From the NCBI RefSeq assembly GCF_000828055.2, contig NZ_CP010523.2:2356001-2420000 (forward strand): a DNA stretch of 64,000 nt. The letters are read 5' to 3'. Shown here piece after piece: positions 43,322-53,730 of this stretch. The notes beneath the pieces are model-generated. The model saw only the letters and a program-made list of their open reading frames with translations, did not search any database and was not told the DNA's origin. A program made the translations under genes and the position numbers. The first letter of the stretch is position 1. Every line of letters starts with the position of its first letter. The stretch is from Klebsiella variicola (GTDB lineage: Bacteria > Pseudomonadota > Gammaproteobacteria > Enterobacterales > Enterobacteriaceae).

Positions 43322-43337
43322 TAGACCGATTGGTCTA
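43322..43337. promoter_or_regulatory. NemR operator
   Basis: TAGACCGATTGGTCTA, a palindrome with 6-bp arms and 4-bp centre, 15 bp before nemR. Matches the known NemR box TAGACC-N4-GGTCTA. Confidence 0.85.
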
Positions 43338-43448
43338 ATGCAAGCGTCGGCGGAAAAATGTTAGCTGGCGCAGCACGTAGTGAACAAAATTTGCGTCGGC
43401 GCGGGGAAACGTCTTCAATGAAAGGAGACGAGGGACAGGAGACGTGTG

Positions 43449-43688
43449 GTGGCAGAGCAGTTAGAGTTTTTCCCGGTGCAGAGCCCGTGCCGGGGAATAT
43501 GTCAGACCGACGAGCGCGGCTACTGTCGCGGCTGTTTCCGCAGCCGTGAGGAACGTTTTAACTGGCAAACGATGAGCGATGCGCAGAAACAGGAGGTGTT
43601 GCGTCTCTGCCGCCAACGGCTGCTGCGCAAAATACGCGCGAACAAGCCGGAACCGGCGGAAGAACCGCAGCAACCCTCACTGTTTTAA
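43449..43688 (+). CDS. ydhL: DUF1289 family protein YdhL
   Basis: 79 aa. Cysteine pattern SPCRGICQTDERGYCRGCFRSREER, followed by FNWQTMSDAQKQEVLRLC, is the DUF1289 signature and suggests a metal or cluster site. Start is the second of two GTGs: AGGAG is 7 nt upstream and the E. coli protein also begins MAEQLEFFPVQ. Function unknown. Divergent from nemR, followed by ydhF. Confidence 0.9.
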   Translation: MAEQLEFFPVQSPCRGICQTDERGYCRGCFRSREERFNWQTMSDAQKQEVLRLCRQRLLRKIRANKPEPAEEPQQPSLF

Positions 43689-43736
43689 ACCAAAAAGTAC
43701 GTATACTCAGTACACTTTTTTATTGAGGAAGCGGTT

Positions 43737-44633
43737 ATGGTTCAGCGTATTGCTATGGCTCCCCAGGGGCCGGAATTTTCGCGTTTTGTGATGGGCTACT
43801 GGCGTCTGATGGACTGGAAAATGTCGCCAGGCGAGCTGGTCAGCTTTATTGAACAGCATCTCGATTTAGGCGTAACCACTGTCGATCACGCCGATATCTA
43901 TGGCGATTATCAGTGTGAGGCTGCCTTTGGCGAAGCGCTGAAGCTGGCGCCGCATCTGCGTAATCGCATGGAAATTGTCAGCAAATGCGGCATCGCCACC
44001 CGGGCGCGGGCTGAAAACACCATCGGCCACTATATCACCGACCGCGACCACATCGTGCTGAGCGCTGAGCAATCGCTGCGTAATCTGGCGACGGACCATC
44101 TCGATCTGCTGCTGATCCATCGGCCGGATCCGCTAATGAATGCCGATGAAGTGGCTGAGGCGTTCCTCGCGCTGCATCACAGCGGAAAAGTGCGCCACTT
44201 TGGCGTATCTAACTTTACCCCAGCCCAGTTCACTCTTCTGCAGTCGCGCCTGCCGTTTACCCTGGCCACCAATCAGGTCGAAATCTCGCCGGTGCATCAG
44301 CCGCTGTTGCTCGACGGCACGCTCGATCAGCTGCAGCAGCTGCGTATTCGTCCGATGGCGTGGTCCTGCCTTGGCGGCGGACGCCTGTTCAATGAAGAGG
44401 GCTTCCAGCCGCTGCGCGATGAGCTGGCGCAGGTAGCGCATGAGCTCAATGCCGACAGCATCGAGCAGGTGGTCTACGCCTGGATATTGCGTCTGCCCTC
44501 GCAGCCGCTGCCGATTATCGGCTCGGGCAAAATCGAACGCGTGCGTTCCGCGATCGTGGCCGAAAAACTTAGCATGACCCGTCAGCAGTGGTTCCGTATC
44601 CGCAAAGCCGCGCTCGGTTACGACGTACCGTAA
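43737..44633 (+). CDS. ydhF: Aldo/keto reductase family oxidoreductase YdhF
   Basis: 298 aa TIM-barrel. Catalytic Tyr/Asp in TTVDHADIYGDYQCE; LLLIHRPDPLM; SGKVRHFGVSNFTPAQF; cofactor end PIIGSGKIERVRSA. Substrate not defined. Follows ydhL by 48 bp, likely the same transcript. Confidence 0.94.
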   Translation: MVQRIAMAPQGPEFSRFVMGYWRLMDWKMSPGELVSFIEQHLDLGVTTVDHADIYGDYQCEAAFGEALKLAPHLRNRMEIVSKCGIATRARAENTIGHYITDRDHIVLSAEQSLRNLATDHLDLLLIHRPDPLMNADEVAEAFLALHHSGKVRHFGVSNFTPAQFTLLQSRLPFTLATNQVEISPVHQPLLLDGTLDQLQQLRIRPMAWSCLGGGRLFNEEGFQPLRDELAQVAHELNADSIEQVVYAWILRLPSQPLPIIGSGKIERVRSAIVAEKLSMTRQQWFRIRKAALGYDVP

Positions 44634-44702
44634 CGGGCATTTCGCCTCCGGAAAGGCGTTCCTGGTTTACACTTAACAGGGAGACAGCCATCCGGAGGTG
44701 TT

Positions 44703-45224
44703 ATGCAACGATGTATTCTCGCGATCTTATCCCTCGCATTTTGCGCTGGCGTACAGGCCGTCAGTGAAGATGTTCAACTTAATCTCGTGACCCCCCAGGG
44801 CGTCGGGCAGTCCATCGGCAGTGTAAAAATCACCGAAACCGACCGCGGCCTCGAGTTCGCCCCCGAACTGCGGGCATTGCCGCCGGGCAAGCACGGCTTT
44901 CATATTCATGCCGAAGGCAGCTGCCAGCCGGCGATGAAAGAGGGCAAAGCGGTGGCCGCCGGGGCGGCGGGCGGACATTATGACCCGCAACATACCGGGA
45001 AACACGAAGGGCCGCTGGGCACCGGGCATCTTGGCGATCTGCCTCTGCTGGTGGTCAACGACGCGGGCGTGGCCGACCAGCCAATTATTGCCCCACGTCT
45101 GAAAACGCTGAATGAGGTGAAGGGGAAAGCGCTGATGGTCCACGTGGGCGGCGATAATATGGCCGACAACCCGCAGCCGCTGGGCGGCGGCGGCGAGCGG
45201 TTTGCCTGCGGGGTGATTAAGTAG
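44703..45224 (+). CDS. sodC: Periplasmic Cu/Zn superoxide dismutase SodC
   Basis: 173 aa. Signal peptide [19 protein letters not shown]. Copper and zinc ligands in [40 protein letters not shown] and [10 protein letters not shown]. The disulfide cysteines (C about 74, 169) are present. Removes superoxide in the periplasm. GGAGG lies upstream. Overlaps the convergent ydhK by 8 bp. Confidence 0.95.
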   Translation: MQRCILAILSLAFCAGVQAVSEDVQLNLVTPQGVGQSIGSVKITETDRGLEFAPELRALPPGKHGFHIHAEGSCQPAMKEGKAVAAGAAGGHYDPQHTGKHEGPLGTGHLGDLPLLVVNDAGVADQPIIAPRLKTLNEVKGKALMVHVGGDNMADNPQPLGGGGERFACGVIK

Positions 45225-47241
45225 TCTTTTCGCCAATCGTGCCGGCGATCGGGGCCTGTTCGAGCTGTGACAGGGCGCAATACAGTCGCCAGATTGCGGC
45301 GGCCAGCTCCCGGGCCGCTGGCTGATGATGGTGGTTCAGGACGTCGCAGATCCGCAGCAGCTCCTGCAGGGTGGAGGCCAGCGGGCGCTGCTGCACGCCG
45401 CGCTCGCTCATCACATCGCGCAGCAAATTGATGCACAGGTCGCGCACCTGGGCGAGGGGATCGGAGCGGGTTTCCCATTCCCGAAGCTGCCAGACGACGT
45501 GCGAGCAGTTGAGCAGCACCACCCCCCAACGTAGTAACCAGCGCCGTGCCAGGGCATCTTTACTCTGACTGAGCTGGCTGACATGGTGGTACACCAGCGA
45601 TTCAAATTCATGTTCGCTATGCTGGGGATGACGGCTGAGCTGATCGACAAAGTGACGCCGTAACGCTCTGATATGGCGTCGCCCTTTGCGGGCGTCTGAG
45701 CCCGGACTGAGCACCGCAAAAGCCAGCCAGGCAAAGCCCACGCCGACAATCTTGCTTAAGTTATCATTGAAAAAAGCCGCATAGTCGTACACCGGCGGAT
45801 TGGTGACGGAGATAAACGAGCCCATAAACACGATAAGCTGTCCCCACAGGCCGGCATATTTGGGCCACTGTAGCTTGAGCAACTGCATGGTGGTCAGCAG
45901 CGGGAACAGAAATAGCAGAAACTGCCACAGGTCGGTTATCTGCACCATCAGGCCGAACTTCACCACAAAACTGAACAGCGACAGCAGCACCAGGGTCTGC
46001 ATCAGCAGCGTCAGCGATCGAAACGGCGAAGCCGAGACCGAATAGAGCACGCAGCAGATGGAGGCCAGGGTCAGGGCAGCCGCGCAGCTGGTCCACTGGG
46101 TGCTGATCCCCCATGCGCCAATCGTCACCAGCGCGCAAAAAGTACGGATGCCATTGAGCAAGGCCTCTGCCTGGTCGGTGTGGCGGGCCAGGGCTGGCGC
46201 CGAAGGTACGTTGAACTCGGCGATCGCCGACGCATTCTCTACCCGGCGGATCCAGCGACTGCTTTCCAGATAAATACGACAGAAATAGCGCAGTCGCGCC
46301 CAAAAGGCGATATGACGGTAATCGGCCTCCGGCGGCGGCGCCAGAGGCGCCAGAATGCGGGCGACATGATAGCTGTCAGCATGGGGAGCAGCGAGTTCAG
46401 CAAGCAGCGACTCCAGCACCTGACGAGTGTTCGCCGGCGCGTCCGGCCAGTTCAGCAACATACGTCGCAGACTGGAAATGACGCTGGTCATTCGGAGCTG
46501 CTGATGCAGCAGGTAGTTCAGCAGGGGATTCTGCCGACGGAAGCGGTAGTGACTCCAGAAGGCCTGGATGCGCAGCAGGTTCATGGTGAGGATCTGGCCA
46601 ATCACGCTTTCGTGAGCGGTGCGGATGGCATCCGTCGTCTCCGGCACCCACAGCAGGCTGGCGTGCTCCAGCAGCCGGGCGTGCATGGTTTTCAGGGCCG
46701 TCAGCAGGTTGCTGCCGTCGGAGGTGCTGGGCAGGATCATCATCATGAGTCCGCCGCAGAGGATCCCAACGATGACTTCGCAGACGCGCGACTGGGCGAT
46801 CACCCAAAGTTCGTAGCTGTCGCTGATGTTAATCACCGGAAACGCGATGATGGCGCAGGTATAGCCGGCAAGCTGAAAGGCGTAGGCCACGTTGTTGGTG
46901 AACAGCGCGCAGGCCCAGGTGCACAGCGCCAGCCAGCCGGAAATACTGAACAGAAACAGCCAGGGATCGTTCAGCGTATGGCCCGCCAGCAGCAGGGCGG
47001 CGCAGGCGCCGAGCAGGCTGCCGGCGATGCGGCCAAAGCTTTTACTGATCACGCCGCCGACGGTGGGAAAGCTGACCACTGCCGCGGAGGTCATCGCCCA
47101 GTACGGCTCATCGAGATCCAGCGCGTAGGCGATGCTTAACGCGAGACACATAGCGATGCCATTACGCAACGCGTATCGCCACTGTGGACGGGTGGCTTTA
47201 ACCCAGGGCAGTGTGCGCCACGACAGGGCCTGCAGATTCAT
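45217..47241 (-). CDS. ydhK: FUSC-family inner-membrane transporter YdhK
   Basis: 674 aa. Two blocks of membrane segments (about 20-170 and 355-510) separated by cytoplasmic helices: the AaeB/FUSC architecture. N-terminal [48 protein letters not shown] is typical. Paired with the membrane-fusion protein YdhJ, so it likely exports aromatic acids or drugs. The start overlaps the ydhJ stop (TAATG). Confidence 0.92.
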   Translation of the reverse strand: MNLQALSWRTLPWVKATRPQWRYALRNGIAMCLALSIAYALDLDEPYWAMTSAAVVSFPTVGGVISKSFGRIAGSLLGACAALLLAGHTLNDPWLFLFSISGWLALCTWACALFTNNVAYAFQLAGYTCAIIAFPVINISDSYELWVIAQSRVCEVIVGILCGGLMMMILPSTSDGSNLLTALKTMHARLLEHASLLWVPETTDAIRTAHESVIGQILTMNLLRIQAFWSHYRFRRQNPLLNYLLHQQLRMTSVISSLRRMLLNWPDAPANTRQVLESLLAELAAPHADSYHVARILAPLAPPPEADYRHIAFWARLRYFCRIYLESSRWIRRVENASAIAEFNVPSAPALARHTDQAEALLNGIRTFCALVTIGAWGISTQWTSCAAALTLASICCVLYSVSASPFRSLTLLMQTLVLLSLFSFVVKFGLMVQITDLWQFLLFLFPLLTTMQLLKLQWPKYAGLWGQLIVFMGSFISVTNPPVYDYAAFFNDNLSKIVGVGFAWLAFAVLSPGSDARKGRRHIRALRRHFVDQLSRHPQHSEHEFESLVYHHVSQLSQSKDALARRWLLRWGVVLLNCSHVVWQLREWETRSDPLAQVRDLCINLLRDVMSERGVQQRPLASTLQELLRICDVLNHHHQPAARELAAAIWRLYCALSQLEQAPIAGTIGEKTT

Positions 47242-48137
47242 TACTGCCCGCCGATCGAGACAGTGCAGGTGGTGCCGGAGACCAGAGTGACGTCCGCCGG
47301 TAGCTCATTAAAGGCAATCCGCACCGGAACGCGCTGCGCGAGGCGTACCCAGGGGATATTCGGTTTGATGTTGGCCACCAGCCCGGTTCCCTGTTCCACG
47401 CTTTGATCGACAATCGCCCGGCCGATGCTGGCGACATGCCCGTGCAGCGTCTGCTGATTACTGTAGAGAATAATCTGCGCCGGATCGCCGATGCGGATAT
47501 GACGCAGTTTGGTCTCTTCAAAGTAGCCCAGCACGTAAAACGAGTGGCTGTCTACCAGAGCAAAGACCGGGTGGCCGGTAGTGGCGTAATCGCCGACGCG
47601 GGTGGAGAGGTTGGTCACCCAGCCGTCCACTGGCGCTTTGACCGTTGTTTGGCTTAGCTGCCATTGCGCATGTTTCAGCATCGCTTCGCTGACGCCCAGT
47701 CCCGCTCTGGCGGCCGCCAGGTTGGTGGTGGCCGTATTCAGCGCGGTGTTGACGTTCTCAAGATCTTCAGCCGAGATCGCATTCTGCGACAGGTTGCGAC
47801 GACGACGTGCCTCGCTGGCGGCCTTCGTTTGCTCAGCCTGCGCTTTCGCCACCTCGGCTTGCGCTTTCGCCTGCTGCGCCTGGGCGTTCAGCACGGCGAT
47901 ACGGTAGGGGGTGTCGTCGATAGTGAACAGAACATCCCCGGCGTTGACCCGTTGGTTGTCAGTCACGTTCAACTGCAGAATGCTACCGGAGACCTGAGGG
48001 GTGATCCCGACCTGCTCTGCACGCACTTTGCCGTCGCGGGTCCAGGGGGACTGGGTGTAGAAATTCCATAACAACCATGCGGCGATCAGGGCGATGGCCG
48101 CAACCAACAGCGTTGACAGATATTTTAGTTTTTTCAT
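47241..48137 (-). CDS. ydhJ: Membrane-fusion protein YdhJ (HlyD/AaeA family)
   Basis: 298 aa. N-terminal anchor [25 protein letters not shown], barrel-sandwich hybrid [40 protein letters not shown], a coiled coil of [20 protein letters not shown], and the C-terminal hybrid ([22 protein letters not shown]). Bridges YdhK to the outer membrane. Start at 48137 by homology; Shine-Dalgarno is weak (GGTGA). Confidence 0.92.
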   Translation of the reverse strand: MKKLKYLSTLLVAAIALIAAWLLWNFYTQSPWTRDGKVRAEQVGITPQVSGSILQLNVTDNQRVNAGDVLFTIDDTPYRIAVLNAQAQQAKAQAEVAKAQAEQTKAASEARRRRNLSQNAISAEDLENVNTALNTATTNLAAARAGLGVSEAMLKHAQWQLSQTTVKAPVDGWVTNLSTRVGDYATTGHPVFALVDSHSFYVLGYFEETKLRHIRIGDPAQIILYSNQQTLHGHVASIGRAIVDQSVEQGTGLVANIKPNIPWVRLAQRVPVRIAFNELPADVTLVSGTTCTVSIGGQ

Positions 48138-48147
48138 AGCAAGGAGA

Positions 48148-48384
48148 TCACCAGGCAATCAGTAACACCAGGGCCAGACAGACCGAGAGCGCGAACAGGG
48201 AGAGGTCCATCAGCAGGGGATGCCAGATGTCGCCGGCATACATCCAGTCACGCAGCTGACGATGTAAAAACAACCAGATAAAAAAACCTAATAAGACGGC
48301 TTTGAACAGCGGAGGGAAATAGACGGACGCGCCGAACACCAGGTCCTGCAGCGGCAATCCGGATGTGTTAAGACTCAGTTTCAC
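48148..48384 (-). CDS. ydhI: DUF1656 small membrane protein YdhI
   Basis: 78 aa with two membrane segments. DUF1656 pattern [33 protein letters not shown]. Always found with AaeA/AaeB-type pumps. The start is a GTG at 48384: AAGGA is 9 nt upstream and the length equals E. coli YdhI. First gene of ydhIJK, divergent from slyA and probably under SlyA. Confidence 0.92.
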   Translation of the reverse strand: MKLSLNTSGLPLQDLVFGASVYFPPLFKAVLLGFFIWLFLHRQLRDWMYAGDIWHPLLMDLSLFALSVCLALVLLIAW

Positions 48385-48534
48385 AAGCAAAAATCCTTTG
48401 CCATTACAGGGGTAACCTCAGAGCGTGCTACGCTATAACAGTGTAAATCATTGTTTTGGTTTTTGTTGAATCAAGTAATTCATTTGTTTTGATAATTCAA
48501 ATGCTGCACACTATTCTAAAATCAGTATAATAAC

Positions 48535-48546
48535 TTAGCAAGCTAA
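48535..48546. promoter_or_regulatory. SlyA operator
   Basis: TTAGCAAGCTAA is the exact SlyA consensus palindrome, 16 bp before the slyA start and inside the slyA/ydhI divergent region. Supports self-repression and control of ydhIJK. Confidence 0.85.
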
Positions 48547-48562
48547 TTATAAGGAGATGAAA

Positions 48563-48997
48563 TTGGAATCGCCACTTGGTTCTGATCTGGCACGTTTAGT
48601 CCGCGTTTGGCGCGCGCTAATCGACCATCGCCTGAAACCTCTGGAGTTAACGCAGACTCACTGGGTCACGCTGCATAACATCCACCAGCTGCCGCCTGAG
48701 CAGTCGCAGATCCAGCTGGCGAAAGCCATCGGCATTGAACAGCCGTCGCTGGTGCGCACGCTCGATCAGCTGGAGGAGAAAGGGCTTATTTCTCGCCAGA
48801 CCTGTTCAAGCGACCGGCGGGCCAAACGCATCAAGCTCACTGAAAAAGCTGAACCGTTGATCAATGAGATGGAAGAGGTGATAGGCAAGACCCGCGATGA
48901 AATCCTGTCGGGGGTCTCAAAGCAGGAAGTGGAAACGTTGCTCCACTTAATTCGTAAACTTGAACAAAATATCCTCGATCTCCAGGCAAAAGATTAA
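48563..48997 (+). CDS. slyA: MarR-family regulator SlyA
   Basis: 144 aa. Winged helix: [67 protein letters not shown]. Controls membrane, stress and virulence genes, often as counter-silencer of H-NS. Start is TTG at 48563 (AAGGAG 6 nt upstream), as in E. coli; the ATG at 48557 directly touches the Shine-Dalgarno and is unlikely. Confidence 0.96.
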   Translation: MESPLGSDLARLVRVWRALIDHRLKPLELTQTHWVTLHNIHQLPPEQSQIQLAKAIGIEQPSLVRTLDQLEEKGLISRQTCSSDRRAKRIKLTEKAEPLINEMEEVIGKTRDEILSGVSKQEVETLLHLIRKLEQNILDLQAKD

Positions 48998-49005
48998 TTT
49001 TTTAG

Positions 49006-49027
49006 CGGCCCGGGTTGCCCCGGGCCG
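49006..49027. terminator. Shared slyA / GGDEF-gene terminator
   Basis: CGGCCCGGG / CCCGGGCCG around TTGC, flanked by T on the right (8 T) and A-rich on the left. Confidence 0.9.
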
Positions 49028-49033
49028 TTTTTT

Positions 49034-50395
49034 TTAGTCGCCAGGGTGACGCCAGACCACCACCCGATTACGCCCGCTGTTTTTCGCTTCATACATGGCC
49101 GCATCTGCGCGCTCGACGCACGTTTCTGCGCTCACGCTTCTATCGCGCGTCGTATACAACCCCATACTGATGGTCATTCGCTCCGGCAGAGGGTGTTGCT
49201 CAGCGTTGACGGCCAGGCGGATACGCTCGGCGATCGCCAGGGCGTCTTTCTCGGCGGTGTTGACCAGCAGCAGGGCAAACTCCTCACCGCCAATGCGGGC
49301 AGCAGCGTCATCCGCGCGCGAATGGTTCTCCAGTACCGAGGCGGCAAACTGGATCACCTTGTCGCCGGCGACGTGGCCATAGTTATCATTGATGCGTTTG
49401 AAATGATCGAGGTCACTGATAATCACTGACAGCGGATGCTGGGGGTTTACCTTCGCCAGCTGCTGGTTCAGGGTGTCGTAGAAGAAGCTGCGGTTATAAA
49501 GCCGGGTCAACGGGTCGCGAATCGAGTTCTGGTACGAGTTGACATACTTATGGTTAGACTCACGGTAGAGCATAAAGACGTCGACCAGCAGCACCAGAAT
49601 CAGGAACAGGGTACAAAGCGTTTCGAAAAAACGCGCCTGGTACCAGGTCTGATCGAGGTCCCCGGCGGTGGAGACTAGCTGGAAGAGGGTGTAAAGATAA
49701 GCGCTGCAAAAAAAAGCGCCGCTAAACCAGAAAATATTGCGTAATTTACTCAGGCTAATTAATAAAATAAGCGTGATAAACCAGATAGCCATCAGCAGCC
49801 AGCCGATAATACTTTGCCACAGTGGCGTGAAGGTATGGCTAAGATCGTCGATAAAATTGATGCTCAGCCACGGCGAGTGGCTGGAGTACACCCACGATAA
49901 AAAAATAATTGTTAATGTAAAAACGATACATGCCGCGAATGTAATTATGTGTGCTTTCAGCGAGTGCATGATGCGCTGGCGGAAGTAATACAAAACAATA
50001 GATGACATGAATAATACAGCCATCATTATATTGCGAAAGAAATAATAGATAACGGCGTCATTTTGATTAATGACCGGGGTCGTGCTGCAGGTAAGCCAGT
50101 CCGGATAGCTGCTGAGGGTGCCCAGCATCAGCAGCGCTGAACAGGCAAAGCCGAAAGCAACAGGTGTAAGGTACAGGCGGCGCTTGCTGCTCCAGTATTT
50201 CATGCCCATAAAACAGGCAATAGTAATATGAAAGACCATCAGAAAGCTGGTCAGTAGAGGAAATAATATTGATGAGGTAGTGCTGAAACTGGTATGAAAA
50301 AAAGCGGTCACTCCGGCAATGCCGAACCCGGCCAGTAAGCAAATAAAAACATATATAATAAAACGTTTAGCAACATGATTGACATGTTTGAGCAT
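49034..50395 (-). CDS. Diguanylate cyclase, membrane-bound (GGDEF)
   Basis: 453 aa. About eight membrane segments fill residues 10-290, a MASE-type sensor. The GGDEF domain begins SIRDPLTRLYNRSFFYDTL; the active loop reads IGGEEFALLLV, and an RxxD I-site (RADD) lies five residues before it, so product inhibition is expected. Makes cyclic di-GMP, favouring adhesion and biofilm. The start MLKHVNHVAKRFI at 50395 is preferred over an earlier in-frame ATG. Sits between slyA and slyB, where E. coli has no such gene. Confidence 0.9.
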   Translation of the reverse strand: MLKHVNHVAKRFIIYVFICLLAGFGIAGVTAFFHTSFSTTSSILFPLLTSFLMVFHITIACFMGMKYWSSKRRLYLTPVAFGFACSALLMLGTLSSYPDWLTCSTTPVINQNDAVIYYFFRNIMMAVLFMSSIVLYYFRQRIMHSLKAHIITFAACIVFTLTIIFLSWVYSSHSPWLSINFIDDLSHTFTPLWQSIIGWLLMAIWFITLILLISLSKLRNIFWFSGAFFCSAYLYTLFQLVSTAGDLDQTWYQARFFETLCTLFLILVLLVDVFMLYRESNHKYVNSYQNSIRDPLTRLYNRSFFYDTLNQQLAKVNPQHPLSVIISDLDHFKRINDNYGHVAGDKVIQFAASVLENHSRADDAAARIGGEEFALLLVNTAEKDALAIAERIRLAVNAEQHPLPERMTISMGLYTTRDRSVSAETCVERADAAMYEAKNSGRNRVVVWRHPGD

Positions 50396-50615
50396 AGGCA
50401 AGATCCCAGAGAGAAAAGCAACAGCGACGTTCAGTCGACAAAGTATTATGACAATCTGAGAGTAGTGGGGGCGGTGAGATAAGATATTGCGCAGGCGCAA
50501 TGATTGATGAACTACTTGAATATAATATATCTGATTGCTAATACGAATCTATTACGGTGGAATAACCGCGGCTGAAAAATACGATGCGGCGCAACGGGCC
50601 GCATCGCAAGGGGTG

Positions 50616-51083
50616 TTATCGAGGAGAAACGGTGACCTGGCTGCCGCTGCCGGCAATGGCGACGCGCTGACCCACAGAGAACGGCGTGCTGCCCTGTTTC
50701 TGCACCACCAGAATGGTGTTGCCATCATCCTTACGGATTTCCAGTTCTACGCCCTGGGTTTTGTTCATTGCACCCTGAACGCCCTGGCCTGCGACGCCGC
50801 CCGCGACAGCGCCAGCCGCGGTGGCAAGAGAGCGTCCGGTACCGCCGCCGATGGTGTTGCCGAGGAACCCGCCGAGCACTGCACCGCCAATGGCGCCGAT
50901 GGCATTGCTGTCGTCGCCGCTCTGGATCTGCACGGCGCGCGTATGCACAATCGTACCGTAAGTTACGCTCTGCACCTGTTTGGCTTCAGATGCGGAATAA
51001 ACGTCGCCGGACAGGCCGCTGCTGCTCACGCAGCCTGCGAGCGTAAAACCAATCATCGATACAGCCAAAACACGTAAAATCAT
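50616..51083 (-). CDS. slyB: Outer-membrane lipoprotein SlyB
   Basis: 155 aa. Lipobox LAGC with lipidated Cys18. Glycine-zipper segment NAIGAIGGAVLGGFLGNTIGGGTGRSLATAAGAVAGGVAGQG (about 60-100), then a small C-terminal domain ending GSQVTVSPR. SlyB is a PhoP-regulated envelope-stress protein that helps stabilise outer-membrane proteins when LPS is disturbed. A PhoP box lies upstream. Confidence 0.95.
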   Translation of the reverse strand: MILRVLAVSMIGFTLAGCVSSSGLSGDVYSASEAKQVQSVTYGTIVHTRAVQIQSGDDSNAIGAIGGAVLGGFLGNTIGGGTGRSLATAAGAVAGGVAGQGVQGAMNKTQGVELEIRKDDGNTILVVQKQGSTPFSVGQRVAIAGSGSQVTVSPR

Positions 51084-51207
51084 TTATGAATCTCCTGTTC
51101 ACCGAAGGTGTTCAATTGAACGTCCATACGGTTAATTATATGGCATTTAGTCGCCGGCGGGCATAGCTTCCGCCCTGACTATACAAAAAATAATAATTAA
51201 TGATGCT

Positions 51208-51223
51208 TCAACCTAAACTAAAC
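51208..51223 (-). promoter_or_regulatory. PhoP box of slyB
   Basis: On the minus strand GTTTAGTTTAGGTTGA: direct half-sites GTTTA and GTTGA 11 bp apart, start to start. Twelve bases further down is TATTAT as -10, the standard spacing of PhoP-activated promoters. Confidence 0.75.
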
Positions 51224-51351
51224 GCCGGTTCTTTACGGTGTTCTCTGAAATGTCGCTCTATTGTTAAAAAGTATTATAACAACATAGCATTAGCGGGCGC
51301 TTTATGGTGGAGTGAGGCGTATACGAGGGTCATGGAATGAAGGAAAAACGT

Positions 51352-52476
51352 ATGAGATCGGGTCGCTTTATTGGCGTTATGTCCGGTACCAGCCTTGATG
51401 GTATCGATGTCGTATTGGCCGCCATCAACGAAAACATCGTGGCGCAGCAGGCCAGTCTCACCTGGCCCATACCACACCCAATAAAAGAAGAGATCCTCGC
51501 GATTTGCCAGGGCCAGTCGTTGACCCTCTCACAACTGGGGCGTCTGGACACTCGTCTGGGGCGGCTGTTTGCCGATGCCGTACTGGCGCTGATGCGCCAG
51601 GAAAATCTCAAGCCCACCGACGTTATCGCTATCGGCTGCCATGGACAGACCGTATGGCATGAACCGCAAGGCGACGCGCCGCACACGCTGCAAATCGGCG
51701 ACAACAACCAGATCGCCGCGCATACCGGAGTCACGGTGGTGGGGGATTTTCGCCGGCGTGATATGGCGCTTGGCGGGCAGGGGGCGCCGTTGGTCCCGGC
51801 ATTTCATCATGCGCTGCTGGCGCATCCCATTGAACGGCGGATGGTGCTGAATATCGGTGGCATCGCCAACGTGTCGCTGCTGGTGCCGGGGCAGCCGGTG
51901 CGCGGCTATGATACCGGGCCGGGAAATATGTTGCTGGACGCCTGGATCTGGCGTCAGCAGGGTAAACCGTATGATAAGGATGCCCAGTGGGCCAGCGAAG
52001 GTAAAGTGCTGCTGCCGCTGCTGCAGGACATGCTGAGCGATCCGTGGTTTGCTTTACCGGCGCCGAAAAGCACCGGTCGTGAATATTTCAATTACGGTTG
52101 GCTGGAAAAACATCTGGCCCGTTATTCGGGACTGCGTGGGCAGGATGTGCAGGCCACGCTGGCGGAATTAACCGCTGTGACCATCAGTGAGCAGGTATTG
52201 TTAAGCGGCGGCTGCGAGCGTTTGTTAGTGTGCGGCGGCGGCGCGCGTAACCCCTTGTTAATGGCGCGCCTGGCGGCACTGCTGCCGGGAACCGAAGTCT
52301 CCACCACCGATGAGGCGGGGATCAGCGGCGATGATATGGAGGCGCTGGCCTTTGCCTGGCTGGCCTGGCGCACGCTGGCGGGGCTGCCGGGTAATCTTCC
52401 CTCAGTGACCGGCGCCAGCGAAGCCACGGTGCTGGGCGCCATTTTCCCGGCTAACCCGCCGCAGAATCGGAGTTAA
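51352..52476 (+). CDS. anmK: Anhydro-N-acetylmuramic acid kinase
   Basis: 374 aa sugar-kinase-fold enzyme. Opening [19 protein letters not shown], then [20 protein letters not shown], and [16 protein letters not shown]. Turns recovered anhydro-MurNAc plus ATP into MurNAc 6-phosphate in cell-wall recycling. Start at 51352: AAGGA is 7 nt upstream and it matches the E. coli N-terminus; another ATG lies five codons before. Divergent from slyB. Confidence 0.95.
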
Positions 52477-52568
52477 CTGAAATCTTAAACACGGCGCGAC
52501 CGGTAAACTGGACAAGTTAAGCGGTGGGCGGAGTGCCCTCCGTGACCGGGAAAGTCGAAGGCAAACGA

Positions 52569-52892
52569 ATGAAAAAAATTCTTATCGCAGTTGTACCTTT
52601 TATGCTGGCGGGCTGTAGCTACTACAACCAGTTTGTCGAGCGGATGCAGACGGACACGCTGGAGTATCAATGCGACCAGAAACCGTTAACGGTCCATCGC
52701 AATAACACCCGCCAACAGGTGAGTTTTATCTATGATAATCAGCAACTGAACCTGGCTGAGGGGCTGTCGGCTTCGGGGGCGCGCTACACCGACGGCGTCT
52801 ACGTCTTCTGGTCGAAGGGCGATACCGCTACCGTCTATAAACGCGATCGCATCATCCTCGATAACTGTCAGCTGCAGACGGCCAAACGTTGA
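52569..52892 (+). CDS. mliC: Membrane-bound lysozyme inhibitor MliC (YdhA)
   Basis: 107 aa lipoprotein. Signal ends LAGC at Cys16. C-type lysozyme inhibitor domain: [39 protein letters not shown]. The SASGARY...KGDxA part inserts in the lysozyme cleft. Protects peptidoglycan from host lysozyme. The ATG at 52569 gives the signal peptide; the longer frame is rejected. Confidence 0.94.
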   Translation: MKKILIAVVPFMLAGCSYYNQFVERMQTDTLEYQCDQKPLTVHRNNTRQQVSFIYDNQQLNLAEGLSASGARYTDGVYVFWSKGDTATVYKRDRIILDNCQLQTAKR

Positions 52893-52949
52893 GATTTCTG
52901 TCGGGGGGGCGCACAATAACGCCACCTTATGACTACATCCTCAATGGCC

Positions 52950-53606
52950 ATGTCTGATAACGACGAACTCCAGCAAATCGCGCACTTGCGCCGTGAATAT
53001 ACCCGTGGCGGTTTGCGTCGCCACGATCTTCCTGCTGAACCCCTGCCGCTGTTTGAACGCTGGCTGCGTCAGGCCTGTGACGCGAAACTCGCAGACCCGA
53101 CCGCGATGGTGGTTGCTACCGTTGATGAGCGCGGCCAACCTTACCAGCGTATTGTGCTGCTGAAGCATTACGATGAAAAAGGGCTGGTGTTTTATACCAA
53201 CCTTGGCAGCCGCAAAGCCCATCAGATTGAAAAAAATCCCCAGGTGAGCCTGCTGTTTCCGTGGCATATGCTGGAGCGCCAGGTGATGGTGATCGGCAAA
53301 GCGGAGCGCTTGTCGACGCTGGAGGTGGTCAAATATTTCCACAGCCGTCCGCGCGATAGCCAAATCGGCGCCTGGGTCTCCCAGCAGTCCAGTCGCATTT
53401 CCGCCCGCGGGATCCTGGAGAGCAAATTCCTCGAGCTGAAGCAGAAATTCCAGCAGGGGGAAGTGCCGCTGCCGAGTTTCTGGGGCGGATTCCGCGTCAG
53501 CGTCGAGCAGATGGAGTTCTGGCAGGGGGGCGAACATCGGCTGCATGACCGCTTTTTATACCAGCGTGATAATGGCGCCTGGAAAATAGACCGCCTGGCA
53601 CCGTAA
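52950..53606 (+). CDS. pdxH: Pyridoxamine 5'-phosphate oxidase
   Basis: 218 aa, same length as E. coli from [20 protein letters not shown] and PLP contacts in [27 protein letters not shown] and [10 protein letters not shown]; ends WKIDRLAP. Makes pyridoxal 5'-phosphate with oxygen as acceptor. Start chosen by homology, as no strong Shine-Dalgarno is seen; an ATG 21 bp upstream is in frame. Confidence 0.95.
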   Translation: MSDNDELQQIAHLRREYTRGGLRRHDLPAEPLPLFERWLRQACDAKLADPTAMVVATVDERGQPYQRIVLLKHYDEKGLVFYTNLGSRKAHQIEKNPQVSLLFPWHMLERQVMVIGKAERLSTLEVVKYFHSRPRDSQIGAWVSQQSSRISARGILESKFLELKQKFQQGEVPLPSFWGGFRVSVEQMEFWQGGEHRLHDRFLYQRDNGAWKIDRLAP

Positions 53607-53625
53607 ACGCCGAAATTAGTTATCG

Positions 53626-53654
53626 AAGCGCTGGCGCTGAAAGGGCCGGCGCTT
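53626..53654 (+). terminator. Hairpin between pdxH and tyrS
   Basis: AAGCGCTGGC / GCCGGCGCTT with one G-T pair, followed by TATTCTATG. Could be a weak terminator or attenuate pdxH-tyrS read-through. Confidence 0.5.
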
Positions 53655-53730
53655 TATTCTATGTACTTTTCGCATCTGGCGAAAAGTCGTGTACCGGCAG
53701 AGGTGCAGTCGTTTATACATGGAGAATTTG

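Noticed and set aside
46180..47139. 319-codon plus-strand frame opposite ydhK
   Set aside because: Shadow of a conserved membrane gene; no start signal or domain.
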